Source of the DNA: CAWHMN01 sp051001135
Lineage (GTDB): Bacteria > Acidobacteriota > Terriglobia > Terriglobales > Acidobacteriaceae
Direction: 5' to 3'
NCBI GenBank assembly: GCA_051001135.1
Contig: JBPCNO010000117.1
Span: 1 to 17,409 of the forward strand
DNA: 17,409 bases
The number at the start of each line of letters is the position of its first letter. The first letter of the stretch is position 1. Position numbers and translations under genes: made by a program. Shown here piece after piece: positions 1 through 8,736 of the stretch. The notes beneath the pieces were generated by a model. That model did not search any database, had not been told where the DNA came from, and worked only from the letters and a program-made list of their open reading frames with translations.

Positions 1-117
1 GGGAGGGACCGGGGCACAGATGTGGCGGTGTTGGCAGGCGTGTCCCCCGGCGACCCGCTAGTGATCAAAGGGCCCGAGAGTTTGCATGATGGTGACAAGG
101 TCGAAATCAGGCAATAG
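1..117 (+). CDS. Periplasmic adaptor (MacA/HlyD-like) of an ABC exporter, C-terminal end only
   Basis: Frame 1 is open from the window edge to a TAG at 115-117 and reads 38 residues. They contain VAVLAGVSPGDPLVIKGPES and then DGDKVEIRQ. This is the usual end of a membrane-fusion protein, where a 'V.aGL..GD.VV..G...L.DG..V' strand closes the membrane-proximal domain. An ATPase follows after 9 bases and two FtsX permeases after that, so the protein is probably the MacA-like adaptor linking that transporter to an outer-membrane channel. Only the last tenth of the protein is visible. The family call therefore rests on this short tail plus gene order. Confidence 0.72.
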   Translation, partial: GRDRGTDVAVLAGVSPGDPLVIKGPESLHDGDKVEIRQ

Positions 118-126
118 GAGTTGCAG

Positions 127-867
127 ATGATTCGAGTTGATGGTCGTCCCGATTCTTCCAGCCTCATCAAGGTTCGCGGTTTGAACAAGACCTACCGCCG
201 CGGCGGTGAACAGATCCAGGTACTGCAGGGTCTTAACCTCGACGTAGACAAAGGCGACTTCGTCGCCTTTATGGGACCCAGCGGCTCCGGCAAGACTACG
301 CTGCTCAACCTTCTCGGTGGTCTGGACGTGCCATCGGCCGGCAGCATTACGGTCGACGGCGATGAGATCACCCACATGTCCGCCAGTAAATTGACGCAGT
401 GGCGCGCGCGGCACGTGGGCTTCATCTTCCAGATGTATAACCTCATTCCCGTGCTCACCGCGTTTCAGAATGTCGAGCTGCCCCTCATTCTTACCAAGCT
501 CTCGAAAACGGAGCGGCGCAAGCATATCGAAACTGCGCTCGGCGTCGTGGGGCTTAACGACCGCATGAATCATTATCCACGGCAGCTTTCCGGCGGGCAG
601 GAGCAACGCGTGGCCATCGCCCGGGCGATCGTTTCCGATCCCACCTTCCTGCTCTGCGACGAACCCACCGGTGACCTGGACCGCAAGAGCGCAGATGAAA
701 TCATGGAACTCATCTATCGCCTGGTAAAGGAGTTTGGCAAAACGGTGTTAATGGTGACGCACGATCCGGTCGTAGCGCGGCGTGCGGATATCACGCTTCA
801 TCTGGAGAAAGGAGTCCTGGTGGAGTCGGGCGAACGGCAGGGCATTGCCGCGGGAGACATGGTATGA
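127..867 (+). CDS. ABC transporter ATP-binding protein, LolD/MacB type
   Basis: This 246-residue nucleotide-binding subunit should power an exporter made with the two permeases that follow. Visible motifs are Walker A GPSGSGKTT (near residue 50), the Q-loop in FIFQMYNLIP, the signature LSGGQEQRVAIARA (near 155), Walker B FLLCDEPTGDLD and the H-loop VTHDP. The 'EPTGDLD' and 'FQ.YNLIP' wording is typical of the LolD/MacB/FtsE group. The signature has QEQR where QQQR is commoner. I chose the ATG at 127 because AGGAG at 116-120 sits 6 bases upstream. A TTG at 121 is in frame but abuts the ribosome site. The stop overlaps the next start as ATGA (864-867), so the two are probably translationally coupled. 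Confidence 0.95.
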   Translation: MIRVDGRPDSSSLIKVRGLNKTYRRGGEQIQVLQGLNLDVDKGDFVAFMGPSGSGKTTLLNLLGGLDVPSAGSITVDGDEITHMSASKLTQWRARHVGFIFQMYNLIPVLTAFQNVELPLILTKLSKTERRKHIETALGVVGLNDRMNHYPRQLSGGQEQRVAIARAIVSDPTFLLCDEPTGDLDRKSADEIMELIYRLVKEFGKTVLMVTHDPVVARRADITLHLEKGVLVESGERQGIAAGDMV

Positions 868-2015
868 AATTCAGCCACTTGATCTTCGCGAATCTTTTCC
901 GCAAGAAGATCCGCCTCTTACTCACCATAGGTTCGTTCGCGGTGGCGTTGTTCCTCTTCGCCTTCCTCGCGGTCGTCAAGGATGCCTTTGGCCGGGGCGC
1001 GGATGTCGCCGGAGCCGACCGCCTGGTCATCATCAACCGCGTGTCGATCATTCAACCGCTGCCGCTTTCCTATCGGGACAAGATTCTGCGGATCCCCGGA
1101 GTCAAGGCAATTACCCACAACAACTGGTTTGGCGGCGTGTACCAGGACGAGAAGAACTTCTTTCCGCAATTCGTGATTGATGTTGAGAATCAGCGCCAGG
1201 TCATCCCGGAACTCATCGTTCCCGATGACCAGTGGACCAACTTCATCAAGGACCGCCAGGGCGCAATTGCAGGCGCGGGCCTTGCGAAGCGTTTTGGCTG
1301 GAAGATTGGCGACCGCATCCCGATCAAGAATGCCCTCTTCGGCGGGGCTTCCACATGGGATTTCAACATCGATGGGATCTACCACGGGAAGCGGCCTCAG
1401 GATGATGAAAGCCAGTTCTGGTTTCAATGGGACTATTTCGAAGAGCGAATGCCGCAAAGCTTCAAAGGAAATGCCGGCTGGTACGTCCTCAAACTGGATC
1501 GCCCGGACGACGCCCCTCGTGTAGCCAAGGCCATCGACGATATGTTCGCCAACTCTCCTTACGAGACGAAGACGGAGACGGAGTCCGCATTCGCGGCCGG
1601 CTGGGTCAAGCAATTCGGCAACATCGAATTCCTGATCTTGAGCATCGGCGCCGTAGTATTTTTCACGCTTCTCCTTGTTACGGGGAATACCATGGCCATT
1701 TCGGTTCGCGAGCGGACGGCTGAACTCGCCGTTCTCAAGGCCATCGGCTTCACCGATCGTTCGGTGCTCTTCTTCGTTCTTTCCGAAGCGCTCCTCATTG
1801 CCCTCTTCGGCGGACTCATCGGTCTGGCGCTCGCCATCTTCGCAGTGCCTGTCATAGCCACAGCACTGAATGGTTTGCTGCCGGCACTGATCCTTTCCTA
1901 TACCACTCTGGCGTCGGGTCTGGTATTCGCGCTCATCATCGGGGCTGCCAGCGGGCTGCTTCCCGGCATTGGCGCCATGCGCATGCGCGTCGTCGACGCT
2001 TTGCGGAGGGTCTGA
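864..2015 (+). CDS. ABC transporter permease, FtsX/MacB-like (first of two)
   Basis: The protein has 383 residues. A first membrane span near residues 14-38 (LLLTIGSFAVALFLF) is followed by a roughly 220-residue periplasmic MacB_PCD-like region. Three C-terminal spans follow in the FtsX layout (about 258-280, 305-330 and 345-370). The motif 'AISVRERTAELAVLKAIGF' between spans is the characteristic cytoplasmic coupling loop of FtsX/MacB permeases. Unlike MacB, the ATPase is a separate chain. The start overlaps the ATPase stop by four bases, with GGAG about 7 bases upstream. It presumably pairs with the permease at 2017-3186, since both belong to one operon and have the same topology but different sequence. 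The substrate cannot be told; MacB relatives export peptides, macrolides or lipid-linked molecules. Confidence 0.92.
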   Translation: MKFSHLIFANLFRKKIRLLLTIGSFAVALFLFAFLAVVKDAFGRGADVAGADRLVIINRVSIIQPLPLSYRDKILRIPGVKAITHNNWFGGVYQDEKNFFPQFVIDVENQRQVIPELIVPDDQWTNFIKDRQGAIAGAGLAKRFGWKIGDRIPIKNALFGGASTWDFNIDGIYHGKRPQDDESQFWFQWDYFEERMPQSFKGNAGWYVLKLDRPDDAPRVAKAIDDMFANSPYETKTETESAFAAGWVKQFGNIEFLILSIGAVVFFTLLLVTGNTMAISVRERTAELAVLKAIGFTDRSVLFFVLSEALLIALFGGLIGLALAIFAVPVIATALNGLLPALILSYTTLASGLVFALIIGAASGLLPGIGAMRMRVVDALRRV

Positions 2016-2016
2016 A

Positions 2017-3186
2017 ATGGCTATTCCTGTCGTCTACAACCTCAGGAGTGTGAGGGCCCGCTGGACTTCGGCAATCGTCGCCGTCGTTGGAATCGCCGGG
2101 ACAGTCGGTGTCTTCGTCGCCATGCTCTCGCTCGCGAGAGGGTTCCGGGCGACGCTTGTGTCATCCGGCTCGGAAGATAACGCGATCGTCATGCGCGCAG
2201 GCGCAACCTCAGAGATGATGAGCGGCGTCGACCTCAACGTCGTGAAGATCATTCAGGATGCTCCAGGCGTCGCACGTAATTCTACCGGTCCCCTCGTTAC
2301 TTCCGAAGTGGTCGCGGTCGCCCCGTTTCCTTTACGCTCGACCGGCACCAATGCGAACGCGCAAGTGCGCGGAGTTTCCGCGAATGTGCTCACCATCCGA
2401 AAGAATGTAAAGATCATTGAGGGCCGCATGTTCCGGCCGGGCCTCTCCGAGTTGATCGTGGGGCGCAATGCGTCGCACACCTACACCGGTTTGAACCTTA
2501 ACAACACCGTCCGATTTGGCGGCGGGAATTGGACCGTCGTGGGCGTCTTCGATGCGGGCGGCAGCGCCTTTGATTCCGAAGTGTGGAGCGATGCGCGCGT
2601 GCTCGATGATGTCTACAAGCGGCCAACTAATTTCTTTCAGTCGATCACCGTGCATCTGACTTCTCCCGAAGCATTGCAACAGTTTAAGGACTCGGTGACA
2701 TCGGATCCGCGCTTGAACGTTCAGGTGAGCCGGGAAATCGACTACTATGCCAAGCAATCAAGAGCCATGACTACGCTCATTACCGTGCTCGGCGGACTCG
2801 TCGCGGGTGTCATGGCGATTGGCGCCATCTTTGGCGCTCTCAACACGATGTACTCCGCAGTTACCGAGCGCTCCCGCGAAATCGCGACCATGCGCGCTCT
2901 TGGGTTTGGCGGTGCGGCAGTTGTCTTCTCGTTCTTGATCGAAGCGCTGCTTGTTTCTTTTATCGGTGGCGTTCTCGGATGTCTCGTCGTCCTGCCGTTA
3001 AACGGCCTCACCACCGGAGCTATGAACTGGCAGACATTCTCTCATCTGGCGTTCGCCTTCCGCATCACGCCGGGACTCCTCGTCGGCGGCATTATTTTCG
3101 CTTTGTGTATGGGCATCATCGGCGGGCTCCCGCCAGCCATCCGGGCGGCGAGCCGCCCAATTGCGTTGGCCCTGCGCGAGCTATAG
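2017..3186 (+). CDS. ABC transporter permease, FtsX/MacB-like (second of two)
   Basis: The protein has 389 residues and the same plan as its neighbour. There is one N-terminal span (about 18-40, AIVAVVGIAGTVGVFVAML), a periplasmic domain to about residue 250, then three spans. The coupling loop reads 'VTERSREIATMRALGFG', close to the FtsX consensus. An earlier in-frame ATG at 1969 lies inside the upstream gene. The ATG at 2017 is preferred because GGAGGG at 2005-2010 lies 6 bases before it and it begins one base after the upstream stop. Two different permeases plus one ATPase suggest a heterodimeric membrane part, which is inference. A hairpin right after the stop probably marks the operon end. 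Confidence 0.92.
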   Translation: MAIPVVYNLRSVRARWTSAIVAVVGIAGTVGVFVAMLSLARGFRATLVSSGSEDNAIVMRAGATSEMMSGVDLNVVKIIQDAPGVARNSTGPLVTSEVVAVAPFPLRSTGTNANAQVRGVSANVLTIRKNVKIIEGRMFRPGLSELIVGRNASHTYTGLNLNNTVRFGGGNWTVVGVFDAGGSAFDSEVWSDARVLDDVYKRPTNFFQSITVHLTSPEALQQFKDSVTSDPRLNVQVSREIDYYAKQSRAMTTLITVLGGLVAGVMAIGAIFGALNTMYSAVTERSREIATMRALGFGGAAVVFSFLIEALLVSFIGGVLGCLVVLPLNGLTTGAMNWQTFSHLAFAFRITPGLLVGGIIFALCMGIIGGLPPAIRAASRPIALALREL

Positions 3187-3190
3187 TCGA

Positions 3191-3219
3191 CCCAGCGTAC
3201 CGATATGTCGGCTGCTGGG
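3191..3219 (+). terminator. Hairpin after the ABC operon, possible terminator without T-run
   Basis: Arms CCCAGC (3191-3196) and GCTGGG (3214-3219) enclose a second pair, CCGA (3200-3203) and TCGG (3208-3211). The hairpin lies five bases after the last permease stop. No run of T follows, so intrinsic termination would be weak. The rest of the gap to 3459 separates two convergent operons. I see no ORF there that I can support and only a small GGCAC/GTGCC hairpin near 3290-3305. Confidence 0.4.
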
Positions 3220-3459
3220 AAGTAACTCGCCTGCCGTGATCCGGGAGCAATCAAATTACTCTTCATAAGCCGGCTTCCCGTGTGTACCTGGCACATGGTG
3301 GTGCCGCAGGCTCCCGAGGCTGAACCTTGTGTTCGTCTCAATGCGGGATACCGTCGTTAAATCCCGTTTAACGGCTTGTCGTAACGACGCGTATGAAGTG
3401 AAGGAGCATTCTAGGGGAAAGAGGCCATGTCCGTAGCGCCGGGCCGCCATGCCGAGGGC

Positions 3460-3912
3460 TCACACGCCGGTCGGCATCCGGTGCACTGAAGTAACGAGGC
3501 TGACGAACTCCGGGAACGGCTCAAACTCCTCCCTCAGATGCGCCCATTCACGCACAGATAATGGACTCCGGAATCTGCGTTCAGCGGAGCGCAGCATCAA
3601 CTCCCACATTCGCTTCGGTATGCGGTGCTCCCGAAACATAAGGTAGGTTAATGAAACCAGGGTGCAGAATCGCATCATTGAGATGACTACATCCTCTGTG
3701 CGCTCAGGGAGCTCCGCGCCTGGCGGCACGCTGAGCCAGAGTTGCGCCGACGAGTTCTTCAGCAGTTCGTCATAGTGAGCATAGAGTGCCAGGAAGATCT
3801 GCGTCTTCACCTGAGTGCGGTGAGCCACGACCGCGACAACCAGACCGAGGCCTCCCACCACCAGCGAGAACAACGTCGTGTATCGAATCAACTGTCCAAT
3901 ATTCATATCCAT
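3460..3912 (-). CDS. Small one-span membrane protein at the end of the RND efflux operon, unknown function
   Basis: The protein has 150 residues. A single hydrophobic segment near residues 11-31 (TTLFSLVVGGLGLVVAVVAH) is followed by a basic, helical, probably cytoplasmic part with the wording RTQVKTQIFLALYAHYDELL. I do not recognise a named family. Short proteins with a TM span and a 'Q....F.....YDELL' helix occur in many genomes without assigned role. The frame extends 65 codons further upstream inside the pump gene, but I start it at the ATG at 3912-3910. That codon overlaps the pump's TGA as TGATG, the same junction as between the outer-membrane factor and adaptor genes. The protein would thus be made together with the pump and might be an accessory subunit, which is inference. 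Confidence 0.68.
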   Translation of the reverse strand: MDMNIGQLIRYTTLFSLVVGGLGLVVAVVAHRTQVKTQIFLALYAHYDELLKNSSAQLWLSVPPGAELPERTEDVVISMMRFCTLVSLTYLMFREHRIPKRMWELMLRSAERRFRSPLSVREWAHLREEFEPFPEFVSLVTSVHRMPTGV

Positions 3913-6900
3913 CACGCTTGTACCTCGGATATTGCATGCACCTGAGCAGGCGTCTCCGGGATAGAAGAACCGGTGTGTTCCTCGTTTTCCCACCGGATCA
4001 GCTTCAGGTCCAACACGACGAACGAGTAAAGGACTGGAACCAGGCCGAGCGTCACGAAGGTGGCGATCGTCAGGCCACCGATCTGTGCATAGCAAAGGGG
4101 CTCCCAAAGCGGGCCACCGTGTGCAGCCAACGGAAATAGCGCAGTCACCGTGGCCGCGACCGTGATCATGACCGGCCGCAAACGAAGGATGCCCGCATCG
4201 ATCAAGGCCAACTCCAAGTCCTCGCCAGCCTCTCTTCGCTCCTCGATAAACTCAAACAACACGATGATGTGGCTGACAATCACCCCGATGAGACTGATGA
4301 TTCCAAGGAACGCCATGAATCCGAATGGCTGTCTCATGATGGCAAGAGCGAAGATAGCCCCGGCAACGCCATAAGGAATGGCCGCGAAGACGATCAGTGG
4401 CTTGAAGGCATGCTTGAACTGCGCGAGCAGGGCCAGATAAATAGTGAGGTCACCGAAGCCGCTGACCTGCTCCTTTTGCTCGCCTGCAAAGCGGAAGATA
4501 AATCCGGCTGGCAGCTGCTTCTGGAACTCTTTCAGCTTTGGCATGGCTGCCGAGATGACTTCCGAAGGTAAGTGACCCTCAGCAGGCCAGCACTGCACTG
4601 TGATCGTTCGGTACTGATCAAAGCGTTTGGTTTTCGATGTTACCGGTTCCAGAGAAACAGTCGCCACCTGATCAAAAGGAACTGGAGGGGCGTCCTGCCG
4701 CGAGAAGACATATAGATTGCGCAGATCGGAGAGCTGGGCTCGCTCTTCCATTCGCATGCGCCCAGTGATCGGAATTTGCTTGTCGCCATCTTTCAACACG
4801 CCGGCTGAAACGCCATGAAGAGCCGCATCGATCGAATCGGAAACATCTGCGTTTGTGACATGCGCCATATTCCCCCGGTCCACATCGACGCGCACGACTT
4901 CTCTCACACTCGGATCGCCCCAGTCGTCTCGAACTCTGGCCGCGACCGGGATGCCGCGAAAGATTTGCTTCAGCTTGTCGGCTTCCGCTCTGAGGCGCGG
5001 CAGGTCTTCACCGGAAATTCTCACCTGAACCGGTATTCCAACCGGCTTGCCTGTTTCGAGGGTCCGCGTATCGATGATTGCCCCAGGAATCTGCCTGTTC
5101 AATTCCGGCTGCAAGAGGCCTAGAAGAGGGGTGGTATCGTGATTGTCTTTGGTTCGCAGGATCACCTGAGCGTAATTGGTTTGTCTGTCCTCAGGTGTAG
5201 CGCTGCTCCAGAAACGGGGACCGCCTCCGCCCACAAACGTCGTCATCGATTGCAAAACATCCTTCGGGTGTCCGTGCTCCAGATGGCTCTTACCGTACTG
5301 CTCCGCGACCCGGCGGGTGATCGTTTCAACCTGCTGAGCGACTGCGCTGGTCGCGCTTGCAGGAGAGTCTTCAGGCAGCCACACGTCCATGTAAGAGAAG
5401 TATTGGAGGTCCTTGGGAAAGAACTGCGGCTTCAGCGTAGAGAACACGATCCCGCCCGCGATCAGCAGAAGGAGCGAGGCTGCGAGGCAAAGCTTCCTGT
5501 GTTGAATGGCCTTCTTTGCCGTACGGAAATACCAACCCGTGAATCCACGCTGCCGCCTTTCCTCGATAGGAGTCTCGACCTTGCTTCGCAGGAGATACGA
5601 GCTGATAAGCGGCAGGAAGGTCATGGAGACTAGAAGGGCAGCCAGGAGCGAACAACTGATAACAACGGGCAGGCTGTAGAGGAACTTGCCTGTATCGCCG
5701 GGCGACATGAGAAAGGGAAGATACGAGACGATATTGGTGACGGTGGCAAACGCCATCGTCTTGAACAATTTCGTCGGCCCCAGCCAGGCCGCGGTGGACC
5801 TCGGCTGACCTGCGCCCAGTTCGCGCACAATCGCGTCGCCTGACACCACCGGCACGTCTACCAGTAACCCCAGGGCGATAATCAGCGAAGCGATCGAAAC
5901 CTGTTGCAGGTCGATTCCGAGGGTGTTGATGATCCCGAACGTGATGGCGAGCGTGATCGGTATCGAGACCGCAATCAGCATGGCCGTCCGCCAGCTCCAG
6001 AAGCCAATCAGGGCCACAACCACCACCAGTACCAACGCTTCGATCAGGCTGTGGCTGAAGAGCTCGATGCTGTCGTGTACTTGCAGGGGCTGGTCTGAGG
6101 TCCTGGCCAGAACCAGGCCAGCCGGCAATGATTTCCTGACGCTATCGAGATTTACGTCCACCTGTCTGCCGAAAGAGCTGATCTGTTCCCCCTTTCTCAT
6201 CTGTACCGAGAGCGTAATCGCGCGCGTTGCGATCCACTTGCCGTTCTCGTCGCGGCGAATGTACCGGTTCATGAACGAAGGCGGATTATCGTATCCTCTT
6301 TCGATCTCTACCAGATCACGCAAGTAGAGCGGTGTTCCGTTCGGCGACGCCCCGATGATCACATTCCGCAGATCGTCGACGCTCTTGAACTCGCCTGTTG
6401 TGCTGACGTTAACGGTGCGTCCGTGCGCATTGAGCGTTTGACCGCTGTCCGGAAGATTCCGGGCTGCCGGAATGTCGGGAATGTCCGACGGTTTGATCTT
6501 GTACTGCGCCAGGCGCTCCTGCGAGAAATTCAGAAATACGTTCTCGCTCAGGACGCCGGAGCGTTCCGCCTTCGCTACGATCGGGAGCGTTTTGAGGCTG
6601 CGGTGAATCGTATCGGTAAAGTCGTCCAGATCGCGATAGGTGATTTATCACCCGCTACGGCCTGAAGCGCTGCGGTGGTAGTTGAGGGGTCGTCGATGAT
6701 CGCAGGCTTCCATGCATCAGGATGAAACTCATCAGTTTGCAGGTTCTGCGTCGCAAACTTTTTCAATGCCGATTGCAGGTCGGGTGTGCTGAGATTTGTA
6801 GCTAGATCCACTCCCGTGAATCCTGCTCCCGAAAACATCCGCACATCGGAGCAAAGATGCTGGGTTGCCATGTCCTGGGCTACCAGGGACAGCTTGCGCT

Positions 6901-7522
6901 CTCCTTCGGCACTGTCAATGGACTTCGGGAGAACGACTACGATGGCACGCCGTGCTTGAGTGTTCCCAGCCAGACCACTCCGAAGTTGCCGAATCTGCGC
7001 CTCAACCAGCTTGCTCATCCATGCCACCTGCGCTGGGTCGGCCGGCGGACTCGCTACCGTAAGCATCAATGCGGACGTGTCCCCAAAGTCCTTGATGTAC
7101 AGAATCGGCCCGGCGCCCTGCGGAAGGTCGTGAATAGCGTCCAGCCGGATCTTGATATCGTCCAGTTCTTTGTCCCGGTCGTACTTGCCTTTTTCCGCCA
7201 GTTCAAACTGAACCATCGCCGAGCCGGTTCTGGAAGCACTCTTGATCTCCGTCGCCCATTGATTTGTAGAAATGGCCTGCTCGATCTTGCGGGTCACCAA
7301 TTGCTCTACCTGATCGGCGGATGTTCCCTGCCATGGCACGATGACCATTGCCTGGCGCACAGGAATGTCCGGATCTTTTCGCTGCGGCATTTTGAGGAGC
7401 CCGTAGATGCCCCAGAGCAGGGCCACTGCGAGACAGACCCAGGCGACGTGCTGCTGCTCAATGAAAAAGCGTGCGAGATTTTGTTTCTTGTCCGCGGACG
7501 GGTCGTTGTGTTTGTGTGCCAT
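3912..7522 (-). pseudogene. RND efflux pump inner-membrane subunit (AcrB/HAE-like), broken by a -1 frameshift
   Basis: One gene is read in two frames. Residues 1-293 run from ATG 7522, with AGGAGG at 7535-7530, 7 bases upstream and overlapping the adaptor's stop. The frame then runs on out of register to a stop at 6575. From 6644 the next frame continues the family sequence (ITYRDLDDFTDTI, then LPIVAKAERSGVLSENVFL) to TGA at 3912. Restoring one A to the AAA codon at 6646-6644 joins 'VAGDK' to 'ITYRDLDDF'. The repaired protein is about 1,200 residues, longer than the roughly 1,050 of AcrB. The extra length is in the first periplasmic half. Both halves of the 12-span RND fold are visible. The proton-relay positions look unusual: GLLVDVPVV has one Asp where AcrB has two, and GVIVSHIIV has Ser where AcrB has Lys. 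If the lesion is real, a fragment of about 816 residues could start at GTG 6362. Confidence 0.88.
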
Positions 7523-7533
7523 TGCTGGGCCTC

Positions 7534-8736
7534 CTAGTTGCCCACCCGGATCGGGCTTCCATCGCTGAGTTGGTTAGTGCGGTTGACGATGATTCGTTCT
7601 CCTGGCGTGAGGCCTTCGTCAATGACGACCGACTTGCCGAAGGTTTCGCCAATTCTCACGCTCTTCAATTGCGCAAACTGCTTCCCGTCTAGCTCTTTCA
7701 CGGTGAAAACCGAGTAGTTAGTCGAGCCCGATTCCGCCGTCATCAAGGCAGTCATCGGGACTACAGGCACGGTCTGCGCATCGCCGCGTTCAATGCGGAT
7801 ATTGGCGATCATGCCCACCTTGAGCGAACGGTCCCGGTTCGGCAGGGTGACTTCGATGTTGAAGACGCGGGATTCACGATTGGCGGAAGCGGCGATCTCC
7901 GTAATCCGGCCTGTGAGCGTCCGGTCCCGTAAGGCCTCAAGTCGCACAGGCACCTCTGCTCCGAGCTTGAGGTACCCCAGCATGTTGTCGGGAACTCCGA
8001 AGTTCACCTTCACAACGCGGGTATCATCGAGCTTGAATGCGGCCGTTCCGGCAGCAACCAGGCTGCCTATTTCCACATTCTTCTCGACGATTACCCCGGG
8101 CATGGGAGCAGCCAGTCTGGTATCGCCAAGGTTGATTCGCGCGGACGCAGCCTGCTCCAGCGCTGCGTTCACCTGGCCCTGTCGCGCTTCGATCTGACGG
8201 ATGGCGGCTTCCACATTGGCGGTCGCCGCTGTGTGCTGCTCCACGGCCGCGTCGTAATCCGGGCGAGTCATAGCCTTCGCGGCGTACAGCGCCTGCGCGC
8301 GGTCGAAGTCAAGGTCCGCCTTGACTTGATTGGCCTTCGTCCGATCCAGTTCCGCTTGCGAAACCTCGAGCGCACCCTGCATCGCGTGCTGCTGGCCCAC
8401 CGCTGAGTTGAAGGAGGCTTCGTAATCGGAACTGCGCAAGTGCACCAGCACCGCGCTTGCAGGTATTTCGTCGCCCACCTGCACATCACGCATTCGTCCA
8501 TCGCCGCCCTTCACTTTATACAGAGCGGCGATATAACCGGGCTCCTTGAAGGCCAGCTGAACTTCTGTGTCCGGACGAATCTCGCCAGAGTAGCTCCAGC
8601 TCGGCTGGACTTGCTGCATGGTTACGGTCTCTGCCTGAACCGGAACGGGCTCCTGGCCTGCCTTCTGCACCTTTGCCCCGCAACCCGTGACAACGTAAAG
8701 TGCGGCAACACTCAAAATTCCCAATATCACTCGCAT
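7534..8736 (-). CDS. RND efflux periplasmic adaptor lipoprotein (HlyD/AcrA family)
   Basis: The protein has 400 residues. The N-terminus has a hydrophobic segment ending in the lipobox VVTGC (Cys19), so it is predicted to be lipid-anchored in the periplasm. Then come a barrel/lipoyl half (VQPSWSYSGEIRPDTEVQLAF), a coiled-coil hairpin rich in A, E and Q (about 95-190), the second lipoyl half (RLAAPMPGVIVEKNVEIGSL) and the membrane-proximal barrel ending GLTPGERIIVNRTNQLSDG. This part joins the inner-membrane pump to the TolC-like channel. The start is ATG 8736, which overlaps the upstream TGA as TGATG. A GTG three bases earlier is in frame. GGAGAAGAG precedes it. Unlike its two neighbours this gene is intact. 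Confidence 0.93.
   Translation of the reverse strand: MRVILGILSVAALYVVTGCGAKVQKAGQEPVPVQAETVTMQQVQPSWSYSGEIRPDTEVQLAFKEPGYIAALYKVKGGDGRMRDVQVGDEIPASAVLVHLRSSDYEASFNSAVGQQHAMQGALEVSQAELDRTKANQVKADLDFDRAQALYAAKAMTRPDYDAAVEQHTAATANVEAAIRQIEARQGQVNAALEQAASARINLGDTRLAAPMPGVIVEKNVEIGSLVAAGTAAFKLDDTRVVKVNFGVPDNMLGYLKLGAEVPVRLEALRDRTLTGRITEIAASANRESRVFNIEVTLPNRDRSLKVGMIANIRIERGDAQTVPVVPMTALMTAESGSTNYSVFTVKELDGKQFAQLKSVRIGETFGKSVVIDEGLTPGERIIVNRTNQLSDGSPIRVGN

Noticed and set aside
5371..5655. Minus-strand 94-codon frame inside the RND pump gene, and similar short frames at 8268-8501 and 8516-8749
   Set aside because: They are out-of-frame shadows of the pump, adaptor and channel genes with no independent start signals.
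6636..6650. Seven-base slippage deletion as cause of the RND frameshift
   Set aside because: It would be needed only if two extra residues (SP) belonged between GDK and ITYRDL. One missing A joins the two frames with fewer changes.
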